Source of the DNA: Rhodococcus sp. RD6.2
Lineage (GTDB): Bacteria; Actinomycetota; Actinomycetes; Mycobacteriales; Mycobacteriaceae
DNA length: 64,000 bases
Reading direction: 5' to 3'
Assembly: GCF_001040705.1 (NCBI RefSeq)
Contig: NZ_CVQP01000002.1
Coordinates: 62,001 to 126,000, forward strand
Within the stretch, counting starts at the first letter, position 1. Every line of letters begins with the position of its first letter. The notes beneath the pieces are model-generated. The model ran no database searches. It was not told the origin of the DNA and worked only from the letters and a program-made list of their open reading frames with translations. The translations under genes were made by a program, and so were the position numbers. Shown here piece after piece: positions 8,288-16,053 of this stretch.

Positions 8288-9613
8288 TCAGTACTGGCCG
8301 GGAATCCAATTGGTGCCTGCCAGCGGTACGCGGGCCATCGCGGACGCCTCGACGGTCAGCGCGACGAGGTCCTGGGGCTCGAGGTTCCGCAGGTGCGACT
8401 TGCCGCAGGCTCGGGCGATGGTCTGTGCCTCCATCGTGAGCACCCGCAGGTAGTTCGCGAGACGGCGGCCGCCCTCGATCGGATCGAAGCGCGCCTGCAG
8501 CTCCGGATCCTGGGTGGTGATGCCTGCCGGATCCTTCCCGTCTTGGAAGTCGTCGTAGAAGCCGGCGGCCGACCCCAGCTTCTCGTACTCGGCCTGGTAC
8601 CTCGGATCGTTGTCGCCCAGCGCGATCAGAGCGGCGGTGCCGATCGCGACGGCGTCGGCGCCCAGGGCCATCGCCTTGGCGACGTCGGCGCCGGACCGGA
8701 TACCGCCCGAGACGATCAGCTGCACGCCACCCGGAGTGCGGTGCATTCCCATCTCCTGCAGTGCCTGCACCGCCTGCGGGATGGCGGCCAGCGTCGGGAT
8801 GCCGACGTGCTCGATGAACACGTCCTGGGTGGCGGCGGTGCCGCCCTGCATGCCGTCGACCACGACGACATCGGCGCCTGCCTTCACCGCGAGCTTGACG
8901 TCGTAGTAGGTGCGGGTGGCACCGACCTTGACGTAGATCGGCTTCTCCCAGCCGGTGATCTCCCGCAGCTCGACGATCTTGATGGCGAGGTCGTCCGGGC
9001 CCGTCCAGTCCGGGTGCCGGCACGCGCTGCGCTGGTCGATGCCGACCGGCAGGGTGCGCATCCCTGCGACCCGCTCGGTGATCTTCTGGCCCAACAGCAT
9101 TCCGCCACCGCCCGGCTTCGCGCCCTGGCCGAGCACGATTTCGATCGCGTCGGCCTTGCGCAGGTCGTCCGGGTTCATGCCGTAGCGGGACGGCAGGTAC
9201 TGGTAGACCAGGTTCTTCGACTGCCCGCGCTCCTCGGGCGTCATGCCGCCGTCGCCGGTGGTGGTCGACGTCCCGACCTCGCTCGCCCCGCGACCCAGCG
9301 CCTCCTTGGCGCGGCCCGAGAGCGCACCGAAGCTCATCCCTGCGATGGTGACCGGAATGTCCAGGTGCAGTGGAAACTTCGCGTTCCGGTCACCGAGCAC
9401 GACATCGGTGTCGCACTTCTCGCGGTAGCCCTCGAGCGGGTAGCGGGACATCGATGCGCCGAGGAACAACAGATCGTCGAAGTGCGGGAGCTTGCGCTTC
9501 GCGCCCCAGCCGCGGATGTCGTAGATGCCGGTCTCGGCGGCGCGCTGGATGTCGTGGATGACGCCGCGGTCGAAGGTGGCCGACTCGCGCAGTCCGGGCT
9601 GGAACGTCGTCAT
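8288..9613 (-). CDS. mgsC: FMN-dependent glutamate-synthase-like subunit (GlxD/MgsC type)
   Basis: A 441-residue TIM-barrel protein homologous to the FMN/synthase domain of glutamate synthase. Key segments are PVTIAGMSFGALSGRAKEAL, GQGAKPGGGGMLLG, VDGMQGGTAATQDVF and LIVSGGIRSGADVAKAMALG (phosphate/FMN binding). Together with the preceding two genes it makes a split GltB: amidotransferase, synthase, and the beta-helix domain encoded separately. That is the layout of N-methylglutamate synthase (MgsABC) in methylamine users and of GlxBCD. Next to a GmaS-like ligase, MgsC is favoured. The stretch that normally carries the three 3Fe-4S cysteines reads KDPAGITTQDPELQ with no Cys. It starts 49 bp after the beta-helix gene. 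Confidence 0.85.
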   Translation of the reverse strand: MTTFQPGLRESATFDRGVIHDIQRAAETGIYDIRGWGAKRKLPHFDDLLFLGASMSRYPLEGYREKCDTDVVLGDRNAKFPLHLDIPVTIAGMSFGALSGRAKEALGRGASEVGTSTTTGDGGMTPEERGQSKNLVYQYLPSRYGMNPDDLRKADAIEIVLGQGAKPGGGGMLLGQKITERVAGMRTLPVGIDQRSACRHPDWTGPDDLAIKIVELREITGWEKPIYVKVGATRTYYDVKLAVKAGADVVVVDGMQGGTAATQDVFIEHVGIPTLAAIPQAVQALQEMGMHRTPGGVQLIVSGGIRSGADVAKAMALGADAVAIGTAALIALGDNDPRYQAEYEKLGSAAGFYDDFQDGKDPAGITTQDPELQARFDPIEGGRRLANYLRVLTMEAQTIARACGKSHLRNLEPQDLVALTVEASAMARVPLAGTNWIPGQY

Positions 9614-9662
9614 GGTGTACTCCTGAAGTGTTCGCGGAAGTGGCGGGGTAGGGGCGCCGGGA

Positions 9663-10364
9663 TCAGTACGCGGACGTGTTGTCGACGTGGAAGTGGTAGA
9701 GACTGCGGGCGGATCCGTAGCGGGTGAAGTCGGCCGGGTCGGCGTCGAGACCTGCGGCCGTCAGCAGTTCGCGTAGTTCGTCCAGGTGCTCCGGCCGCAT
9801 GTCCTTCTTGACGCAGTCCGCGCCGAGCGAGGCGACGGTGCCCCGCACGTAGATACGCGCCTCGTACAGCGAATCACCGAGCGCCTCACCGGCATTGCCG
9901 AGAACGACGAGGCGTCCGGCCTGGCCCATGAAAGCGCTCATGTGTCCGATGTCGCCGCCGACCACGATGTCGACGCCCTTCATCGAGATACCGCAGCGGG
10001 CTGCGGCGTTGCCCTCGATCACCAGCAGTCCGCCGTGCGCGGTGGCGCCCGCGGACTGCGAGGCGTCACCGGTGACCCGGACGGTGCCCGACATCATGTT
10101 CTCGGCGACGCCGACGCCGACGTTGCCCTCGACGGTGACCGACGCGTGCTTGTTCATGCCTGCGGTGTAGTAGCCGGTGTGGCCCTCGATGGTGACGTCG
10201 ACGGGGCGGTCGAGGCCGCAGGCGAGTGCGTGGGCGCCCTGCGGGTTGACCGCCCGCACGGTGGCGGGAGACTCGGTCGCGTGCAGCGCGGCGTTGAGCT
10301 CACGCGTCGAGATCTCCGCCAGGTCGTAGGTGGTGGTGACGGTGGGGGTGTCGGTCAGTGTCAC
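9663..10364 (-). CDS. mgsB: glutamate-synthase beta-helix subunit (GlxC/MgsB type)
   Basis: A 233-residue protein equivalent to the C-terminal right-handed beta-helix (GXGXG) domain of glutamate synthase. Repeated turns are visible as VDVTIEGHTGYYTAGMNK, ASVTVEGNVGVGVAENMMSG, GGLLVIEGNAAARCGISMKG and GHMSAFMGQAGRLVVLGNAG. This domain is structural and holds the synthase and amidotransferase parts together. GTG 10364 is used because an in-frame GGAG lies 8 bases upstream; the open frame continues further but loses family resemblance. It is flanked by the amidotransferase and FMN subunit genes on the same strand. Confidence 0.85.
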   Translation of the reverse strand: MTLTDTPTVTTTYDLAEISTRELNAALHATESPATVRAVNPQGAHALACGLDRPVDVTIEGHTGYYTAGMNKHASVTVEGNVGVGVAENMMSGTVRVTGDASQSAGATAHGGLLVIEGNAAARCGISMKGVDIVVGGDIGHMSAFMGQAGRLVVLGNAGEALGDSLYEARIYVRGTVASLGADCVKKDMRPEHLDELRELLTAAGLDADPADFTRYGSARSLYHFHVDNTSAY

Positions 10365-10441
10365 GGTCGGCTCCGGAAGGTCAGGGGTGGTCGGGTCAGC
10401 TACACGGGACGCAGAGCGCCGGCGCCATCGAGCGCAGGACG

Positions 10442-11329
10442 TCAGCGGTTCCAGACGTAGACGCGGTCCGGTTCGGGTTCGAACAGGTGCGCGTCCGCGA
10501 TGCCAGGGAGGTGGGCCAGGGCGCGGAACTCCGACGCCATCGCGACGTAGGCGTCGGTTTCGGCGACGATCGCGGGCTTGCAGGCGATCGGGTCCCGCAC
10601 GACGGCAAAGGAATCGGCGGTGGAGACCAGCAGGGTGTAGAAGCCGTCGAACCGCTCGCCGAGCAGGCGGAGCGCCTTCTCGAGGTCCGCTCCCTCGGCG
10701 AGGTGCTTGGCGACGAAGCGGGCACCGACCTCGGTGTCGTTCTCGCTGTCGAACTGCACGCCTTCGGCCTCGAGTTCGCGCTTGACGGAGAGGTGGTTCG
10801 AGAACGAGCCGTTGTGCACCAGGCACTGGTCGGGTCCGACGGCGAACGGGTGCGAACCGGCGGCAGTGACCGCGGATTCCGTGGCCATGCGGGTGTGCCC
10901 GACTCCCTGCCAGCCGGAGGCTGCGGGCAGGCCGAATCCGCGGGCCAGGTCCAGCGGATCGCCCATGCCCTTGAGGACGGTGACCTCCTCGCCGAGGCCG
11001 ATGACGGTCGCACCGGGGTCGACGGACCGGATGACCGCGGTCAGTTCGTGTGCCGGAACGGGGGCGTGCAGCACGGTCGTCGGCGGGAGGTCGATGGCTG
11101 CCACGTCCACTCCGAGGACGGCGCCTGCGGCGGCCGCCAGGCCGGTGTCGGCACCGAGCACGGACACCGACGCGTGGCCGGCGGGGGAGAAGATGGGGTC
11201 GCCGTAGATCGCCATACCCGCGGAATCCGGTCCGCGGTCGACCATTTCACCGAGCATTCCGGTCAAGAGTTCACCCAGTCGAGGGTGGAGGGAGGGCTCA
11301 CGCAGGTGGAGCCCGACGATGCCGCACAT
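10442..11329 (-). CDS. mgsA: class II glutamine amidotransferase subunit (GlxB/MgsA type)
   Basis: A 295-residue Ntn-type amidotransferase. It starts MCGIVGLHL, leaving Cys2 as the N-terminal nucleophile after Met removal. GHTRMATESAV, HPFAVGPDQCLVHNGSFSNH and the ENDTEVGARF segment are the glutaminase-site motifs of class II enzymes. In N-methylglutamate synthase this part would act on gamma-glutamylmethylamide instead of glutamine, delivering methylamine to the FMN subunit (family knowledge plus inference from the GmaS-like neighbour). It starts 49 bp downstream of the ligase gene; the beta-helix gene follows after 77 bp. Confidence 0.87.
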   Translation of the reverse strand: MCGIVGLHLREPSLHPRLGELLTGMLGEMVDRGPDSAGMAIYGDPIFSPAGHASVSVLGADTGLAAAAGAVLGVDVAAIDLPPTTVLHAPVPAHELTAVIRSVDPGATVIGLGEEVTVLKGMGDPLDLARGFGLPAASGWQGVGHTRMATESAVTAAGSHPFAVGPDQCLVHNGSFSNHLSVKRELEAEGVQFDSENDTEVGARFVAKHLAEGADLEKALRLLGERFDGFYTLLVSTADSFAVVRDPIACKPAIVAETDAYVAMASEFRALAHLPGIADAHLFEPEPDRVYVWNR

Positions 11330-11378
11330 GGCAGTCTCCTAGTTGTGTTGGACGCAGTGGGGGTCGGTTTTCGGGGGC

Positions 11379-12743
11379 CTAGAAGGCGGTGAGGTAGGTG
11401 TCGACCTCCCACGGCGTCACCGTGTTGTGCCACGAGAAGAACTCCTCGCGCTTGAGGCCGGCGAAGTAGTCGGCGACGCCGGGACCCGCGGCGTCGAGTG
11501 CCCCGCAGACGACGGGATCGGCAGCGAGTGCGTCCATCGCGTGCAGCAGCGTCATCGGCAGCGTGTCCGGGCCCGATCCCGCTCCGGGCTCGCCCGGGTC
11601 GAGGTCGCGGTCGATGCCGTCGAGTCCGGCCCCGATCGCAGCGGCCGCGGCGAGGTACGGGTTCGCGGAGCCGTCGCCGCCGCGCAGTTCGACTCGGTTG
11701 TGGTCCGGCACGCGCAGGTAATGGGTGCGATCGTTGCCGCCGTAGGTGGCGTAGCGGGGTGACCAGGTGGCGCCGCTGCTCGTCGCGGTGGCACCGGTTC
11801 GCTTGTAGGAGTTGACGGTCGGCGCGATCACGCCCTGCAACGCGCAGGCGTGTTCGAGGATCCCCGCGATGAACGAGTAGGCGGTCTTCGACAGACCGAG
11901 GCCGCGCGGGTCGGAGGCGTCCGGGAACGCGGATTCGCCGTCCCTCCACAGGGACAGGTGCATGTGGAGGCCGCTGCCGGTGCGGTCGGCGAACGGCTTC
12001 GGCATGAACGTGGCGGTCATGCCGCGCTCCTCGGCGAGTACCGAGATCAAGTAGCGCAGCGTCACGACGCGGTCGGCGGTGGTCAGGGCGTCCGCGTAGT
12101 TGAAGTTCTGCTCGAACTGACCGTTGCCGTCCTCGTGGTCGTTGGCGTAGTTGCCCCAGCCGAGGGAGTTCATCGCCGCGGAGATGGACGTCAGGTGCTC
12201 GTACATGCGGGTGACGTCGCGGGCGTCGTAGCAGGGCTGCCGAGAGGTGTCGAGAGCGTCGGCGGTGCGCAGTCCGCCCGTGTCGTCCTTGTTGACGAGG
12301 AAGTACTCGATCTCGGCGCCGATGTTGACGTCGAGGCCCTTCTCGGCCGCTTTGGCCAGCATGTTCTTGAGGATGACGCGGGGCGCGAACGGCCAGGGCC
12401 TGCCCTCGACGTGCGGGTCGCAGTGCACGAGCGCGAGGCCGGGCCGGACGAACGGGATCGGGGTGAAGGAGGACGGGTCGGGAACGGCGACGAGGTCGGG
12501 GTCCTTCGGCTCCTGGCCCATCGCGCCCGCCGCGTAGCCGGCGAAGCCGACGCCGTCGGTGGCCAGCTCGTCGACGGCCTCGACGGGAACCAGCTTCGCA
12601 CAGGGCTTGCCGGCCAGGTTGACGAAGATCGCCAGGATGAAGCGGGTACCGGTGGCGTGGGCGAGGCCGGCGAGGTCGGTGGGTGCCGTGTGGGACGACG
12701 AGGGTAGACGCGTCACGTTCAGGTCGGTGGTGTCGAGCGTCAT
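11379..12743 (-). CDS. gmaS: type III glutamine-synthetase-like ligase, probable gamma-glutamylmethylamide synthetase
   Basis: A 454-residue member of the glutamine synthetase family, in the GlnT branch that includes gamma-glutamylmethylamide synthetases. Recognisable motifs are IGAEIEYFLV (metal ligands), GQFEQNFNYADAL, SGLHMHLSLW (ATP/ammonium site) and the arginine loop NRVELRGGDGSANPYLAAAA. The likely reaction is ATP + glutamate + methylamine to gamma-glutamylmethylamide. It heads the operon carrying the three N-methylglutamate synthase pieces, which argues against a plain glutamine synthetase. ATG 12743 is chosen because AGGAG lies 6 bases before it; an upstream ATG at 12779 has no ribosome site. 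Confidence 0.82.
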   Translation of the reverse strand: MTLDTTDLNVTRLPSSSHTAPTDLAGLAHATGTRFILAIFVNLAGKPCAKLVPVEAVDELATDGVGFAGYAAGAMGQEPKDPDLVAVPDPSSFTPIPFVRPGLALVHCDPHVEGRPWPFAPRVILKNMLAKAAEKGLDVNIGAEIEYFLVNKDDTGGLRTADALDTSRQPCYDARDVTRMYEHLTSISAAMNSLGWGNYANDHEDGNGQFEQNFNYADALTTADRVVTLRYLISVLAEERGMTATFMPKPFADRTGSGLHMHLSLWRDGESAFPDASDPRGLGLSKTAYSFIAGILEHACALQGVIAPTVNSYKRTGATATSSGATWSPRYATYGGNDRTHYLRVPDHNRVELRGGDGSANPYLAAAAAIGAGLDGIDRDLDPGEPGAGSGPDTLPMTLLHAMDALAADPVVCGALDAAGPGVADYFAGLKREEFFSWHNTVTPWEVDTYLTAF

Positions 12744-13046
12744 CAGGGCTCCTGGTCTCGGCTGCGAGTCGTTCTGCATGTCGTTTCACTGTGTGAATCG
12801 CTGTCGAATACCAGGAAACATAACATCCATGACGGGCGTGTTACGGATGCGTCAGGTTGTCGTGACGAGCCCTCGGGTGGCCGGGTTGTCGAATTCGGTT
12901 GAGCGAGAGAGGAATCGGTTACACGAGTTAACCGCCGCGCAATTGCCGGGAGGGTTTCCTCTCAGTAGCGTCTGTTTCACGCCAGCGATTCGGCGCTTTC
13001 CTCCACCCCCGCCGGCCCTCACCCGGCCCCATCGCCAGGAGCAGTC
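12744..13046. promoter_or_regulatory. divergent promoter region of the two amine-catabolic operons
   Basis: This 303-bp gene-free stretch separates the gmaS operon (minus) from the cupin-dmm operon (plus), so a shared control region is expected. It is more AT-rich than its neighbours. It contains two inverted repeats: TTCAC-N3-GTGAA at 12785-12797 and CGGTTA-N7-TAACCG at 12916-12934. Which, if either, is an operator is not decidable from sequence. The cupin gene's own ribosome site (AGGAG) lies at its end. Confidence 0.5.
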
Positions 13047-13481
13047 ATGGCAGACGTCACCACCACCGTTCGCGCCAGCAGCGACACCACGGCGGTTCCC
13101 GCCAGCAGCGACACCACGGCGATTCCCGCCTTCCGGGTCACCTCCGGCTTCTGGAAGTCCCTCCCGCAGATGCCGGTGGCCGAGTTCCCCGGCACCGAGG
13201 GCTACATCGACGACGTCTACCCGAACCCCGAGGGCTCGGAGATGGCCGCCGGCTACTTCAAGCTCGACCCCACCGACGCGCCCCTCGACTACACCTACGA
13301 GTACGACGAGATGAAGGTCGTCCTCGACGGCGAGTTCCGCCTCGAGAACCTCGACACCGGGCAGGTCGAGACCGCGGGGCCGCGCGACGCGATCTTCTTC
13401 CCGAAGGGCTCCCGAATCCGGTTCACCACTCCGGCCGGAGCGCTTGCGTTCTACGTCGGCCAGCGCAGCTTCGCGCCGTAG
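13047..13481 (+). CDS. cupin-domain protein, first gene of the dmm-like operon
   Basis: A 144-residue single-domain cupin of the EutQ/DUF861-like kind. The barrel shows YEYDEMKVVLDGEFRLENLD, then GPRDAIFFPKGSRIRFTTPAG. Clear HxH metal ligands are missing, so a binding or chaperone role is as likely as catalysis. Residues about 10-27 are a tandem duplication of a nine-residue unit (ASSDTTAVP, then ASSDTTAIP) encoded by a 27-bp repeat. It is followed after 10 bp by the DmmA-like gene. Cupins of this sort are found in amine-oxidising clusters, but the exact function is unknown. Confidence 0.72.
   Translation: MADVTTTVRASSDTTAVPASSDTTAIPAFRVTSGFWKSLPQMPVAEFPGTEGYIDDVYPNPEGSEMAAGYFKLDPTDAPLDYTYEYDEMKVVLDGEFRLENLDTGQVETAGPRDAIFFPKGSRIRFTTPAGALAFYVGQRSFAP
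13074..13127 (+). repeat. 27-bp tandem duplication inside the cupin gene
   Basis: Two adjacent 27-bp units, 13074-13100 and 13101-13127, are identical except for one base (GTT versus ATT codon). The length is a multiple of three, so the frame is kept and nine residues are duplicated near the N-terminus. The near-identity suggests a recent slippage event. Confidence 0.9.
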
Positions 13482-13491
13482 GGGTCCGGCC

Positions 13492-14025
13492 ATGACCGTC
13501 TGTATGGGCACGACCACCGTCGGACGGTGGCACGCCGAGCGGACCGCCGTCGCCGACGGCGGCCGCACGGTCACCGTCCTCTCGTTCGGCGCCGCGGCCG
13601 GACGCCGCGCACAGGAACTCGTCGGCAGTTTCGCCGGCACCCGCGTGGACTGGCTCCGGCTGCCGCCGGACTGGACGCAGATCGCGTCCGACGTCCTCGA
13701 TCGCAGGCTCGCCGCCGCCCGGGTCGGGTGGCGGCTGGTCCTCGTCGGCGCCGAGGCGCCGGTGCTCGCTGCCCAGGCGAGAGCGCAGGGCGCGGGCCTG
13801 CTCGATGCGGAGATCCTCGCCGAGGTCGTCGACGACGGAGGCCCCGATGCCGACATCCGCAGCGTCCACTGCGCGCACTGCGCCACCGTCCACCTCGCGG
13901 CGGTGCCCGTCGGCGGACTCACGCGTTGCCCCGAGTGCGCCGCCGATCTGATCGTGTACCACCATCTCTCGCGCCGAACCGGCGCCTACCTCGGCTACAT
14001 GCACGATGCGGAGGAATGCCCGTGA
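13492..14025 (+). CDS. dmmA: DmmA-like subunit of dimethylamine monooxygenase
   Basis: A 177-residue protein of the DmmA-like family. The N-terminal part (GRWHAERTAVADG to LPPDWTQIASDVLDRRL) is followed by GWRLVLVGAEAPVLAAQA. The C-terminus is a zinc-ribbon or rubredoxin-like knot with two CxxC pairs (CAHC and CPEC) and ends GAYLGYMHDAEEC. DmmA is a component of bacterial dimethylamine monooxygenase, which converts dimethylamine to methylamine and formaldehyde. The next two genes supply a flavin/2Fe-2S reductase and the DUF3445 heme subunit, completing the set. AGGGG precedes the ATG; a second ATG at 13504 is possible. Its stop overlaps the next start. Confidence 0.75.
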   Translation: MTVCMGTTTVGRWHAERTAVADGGRTVTVLSFGAAAGRRAQELVGSFAGTRVDWLRLPPDWTQIASDVLDRRLAAARVGWRLVLVGAEAPVLAAQARAQGAGLLDAEILAEVVDDGGPDADIRSVHCAHCATVHLAAVPVGGLTRCPECAADLIVYHHLSRRTGAYLGYMHDAEECP

Positions 14026-15011
14026 CCCTGACATCCGACCTGCCGGTCCGCGGTGACGCCGCTACACGCCCCGTCGTCGTCGACGCCGTCGACACCCCGG
14101 TGGACGGCGTCCGCCACGCGAGATTCACCGACCCCGGCGGCGCACCCCTGCCGTCCTTCACCCCGGGTAGCCACATCGTGGTGTCGTGCGGAATCGCCGC
14201 CGACGGACGGCCCCGACGCAACTCGTACTCGCTGACCGGACCCGAATTCGAGCCCGACGCCTACGAGATCTCCGTCCGCCTGAACCCCACCGGGCGCGGC
14301 GGATCACGATGGATCCACGACCTCGCCGTCGGGGACGTCGTCGAGATCAGCCGTCCCCGAAGCACATTCGCCCCCGTTCTCACGGCCCGTCATCACCTGC
14401 TCGTCGCGGGCGGTATCGGCGTCACGCCGATCCTGTCGCATGTCCGGGCGGCCGTGGCCTGGGGTCGGTCGTTCGAGGTGCACTACACCTTCCGGCCCGG
14501 CGACGGTCCGCACCTGGACGAGCTTCGCGAGCTGTGCGGCGACCGGTTGCACTGCTACCACACGCCGGACGAGTTCTGGGGTGCACTCGGACCCGCGCTG
14601 TCCGACAGCCCACTCGGAACCCACCTGTACGCATGTGGTCCTGGTGTCCTCATCGACGATCTCGTCGCGCGAGCGGGTGCGGCCGGCTGGCCCGGTGCTC
14701 GAATCCACTACGAACACTTCGGTGTCGGCGACCTCGACGCGGGCGAACCGTTCACGCTACGACTGCGGCGCAGCGGCATCGACGTCCCAGTACCAGCCGG
14801 GGTCAGCGCGCTCGACGCGCTGGAACAGCAGGGTGTCCCGGTCCCGAACCTGTGCCGCCAGGGCGTCTGCGGCGAGTGCCGCACTGCAGTCGTCGGTGGT
14901 ACGCCCCTGCACCGCGACCTCTATCTGACCGACAGGGAGAAGGAGTGCGGCGGCCACTTCATGCCCTGCGTCTCTCGCGCCGACGGCAACCGAATCGAGG
15001 TCGACCTGTGA
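14022..15011 (+). CDS. PDR/VanB-type flavin-2Fe-2S reductase subunit
   Basis: A 329-residue electron-transfer reductase with the order flavin domain, NAD(P) domain, ferredoxin domain. It shows RNSYSL (flavin binding), LLVAGGIGVTPILSHVRAAV (pyridine nucleotide) and a C-terminal plant-type 2Fe-2S motif CRQGVCGECRTAVVG with the fourth Cys in HFMPCVSR. It would pass electrons from NAD(P)H to the DUF3445 heme subunit encoded next. GTG 14022 overlaps the dmmA stop (GTGA), and GGAGGA lies 6-7 bases before it. An ATG at 14016 would put that site too close. This is the beta/reductase part of the demethylase complex. Confidence 0.85.
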   Translation: MTLTSDLPVRGDAATRPVVVDAVDTPVDGVRHARFTDPGGAPLPSFTPGSHIVVSCGIAADGRPRRNSYSLTGPEFEPDAYEISVRLNPTGRGGSRWIHDLAVGDVVEISRPRSTFAPVLTARHHLLVAGGIGVTPILSHVRAAVAWGRSFEVHYTFRPGDGPHLDELRELCGDRLHCYHTPDEFWGALGPALSDSPLGTHLYACGPGVLIDDLVARAGAAGWPGARIHYEHFGVGDLDAGEPFTLRLRRSGIDVPVPAGVSALDALEQQGVPVPNLCRQGVCGECRTAVVGGTPLHRDLYLTDREKECGGHFMPCVSRADGNRIEVDL

Positions 15012-16003
15012 CAGCCTTTGCCCTGCCCGCCCGCGTGGCCCGATTCCCGTTCCCCTTCCCGCACGAGACCTACCGCTACAGCACCAACGTCGAGCCGGCA
15101 GGTACGCGGGCCGTCACCGCCGCGGGAAGCTGGGGCGAGGATCCCGTTGACGTCGACGAGTTCTACCTGGGCGATCTGGCGGAGCGTGACCGCATTCTCG
15201 GCGCCGATCCGGATCGCTTCCAGGCGCTGCCGCACATGGAGGCCGCGCAGTGGGAAACGATGACGACGCTCATGCGGATGCTTGCCGACGCCCACCCCGA
15301 CCGGTTCTCCCTGGCTCGGGACGGCGACCGATGGCATTGGCGCAATGGTGAACTCGGATGGGATCAGTCCTTCGTCGTCGGGGTCGCCGACAGTCTGCCC
15401 GAGCCGCCACTGCGGTACATCGGAAGGCAGGTCCAGGAGGACGTCGTCCTGCTCGACCAGCGTGAGGGCGCGCTGTGGGGTGACGCAGGTCTGGTCACCT
15501 TCGCTGCCGACTGGTCGTTGCGGTTCGATGTCGGGATGAGCTTCCTGCAGATCCACGGACCCGTTCCCCGCGTCCACGAGGAGGGCGTCATTCCGCGGGC
15601 GCAACAGTTCCTGATGGGACTGCAAGCGGGACAACGGTACCGGCGCACCAACTGGACGCTGACCGTCGACCGCAGGCTCGACACCGCCACCGAGACCTAC
15701 CCTGACTGGGGTCGCGACCGGCGTCTGCTCGGGGAAGGCCCGTTGGCCGACGTCGGACGACGCCTGCACCTGCGAGTCGAGGTACAGCACCTCATCCGCC
15801 TGGGCGCGTCCAATGCCATCCTGTTCCTCATTCGCACCCACCTGCTGCCGTTCGAGGACGTCGCGTTGGTTCCCGAATGGGCGCAGCGACTTCACGACAT
15901 CCTCGTCGAACTGCCCGACGACATGGCCGACTACAAGGGCATCGCCCGCACCCGAGGACCCGGAATCGACTGGCTCCGTGCCCATACGGGGGTGAACGCA
16001 TGA
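15008..16003 (+). CDS. heme-dependent oxidative N-demethylase catalytic subunit (DUF3445)
   Basis: A 331-residue DUF3445 protein. The family includes the PAS-fold heme subunit of an oxidative dimethylamine N-demethylase. Typical segments are FPFPHETYRYSTNVEPAG near the start, SLPEPPLRYIGRQVQEDVVL, FAADWSLRFDVGMSFLQIHG, and IHGPVPRVHEEGVIPRAQQF. YRRTNWTLTVDRRLDT and RVEVQHLIRLGASNAILFLI follow in the C-terminal half. Expected chemistry: dimethylamine + O2 + reductant to methylamine + formaldehyde. The GTG start overlaps the reductase stop (GTGA). The ATG of an eight-codon frame overlaps its own stop. Confidence 0.85.
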   Translation: MTAFALPARVARFPFPFPHETYRYSTNVEPAGTRAVTAAGSWGEDPVDVDEFYLGDLAERDRILGADPDRFQALPHMEAAQWETMTTLMRMLADAHPDRFSLARDGDRWHWRNGELGWDQSFVVGVADSLPEPPLRYIGRQVQEDVVLLDQREGALWGDAGLVTFAADWSLRFDVGMSFLQIHGPVPRVHEEGVIPRAQQFLMGLQAGQRYRRTNWTLTVDRRLDTATETYPDWGRDRRLLGEGPLADVGRRLHLRVEVQHLIRLGASNAILFLIRTHLLPFEDVALVPEWAQRLHDILVELPDDMADYKGIARTRGPGIDWLRAHTGVNA

Positions 16004-16026
16004 GCATCGGATTCGACCACCTATAG
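16000..16026 (+). pseudogene. eight-codon remnant after the DUF3445 gene
   Basis: An ATG overlaps the DUF3445 stop as ATGA, as in the other couplings of this operon, but the frame (MSIGFDHL) ends at a TAG after eight codons, 27 bp before the convergent transpeptidase gene. The coupling suggests that a further operon gene once started here and was lost. A chance ATGA is the alternative. Confidence 0.35.
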
Positions 16027-16053
16027 GTCGCAGGCCATCCCACCGGGCAGTGC

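Noticed and set aside
11379-12743. Plain housekeeping glutamine synthetase for the gmaS-like gene
   Set aside because: It belongs to the GlnT/type III-like branch by its motifs, and it is the first gene of an operon encoding all three parts of an N-methylglutamate-synthase-type enzyme, which fits gamma-glutamylmethylamide synthesis better. Substrate proof is lacking.
11263-12789. A 508-codon open frame on the same strand as the gmaS-like gene but in another frame
   Set aside because: The overlapping frame encodes a full glutamine-synthetase-family enzyme with all motifs; the longer frame is arginine-rich and has no family resemblance.
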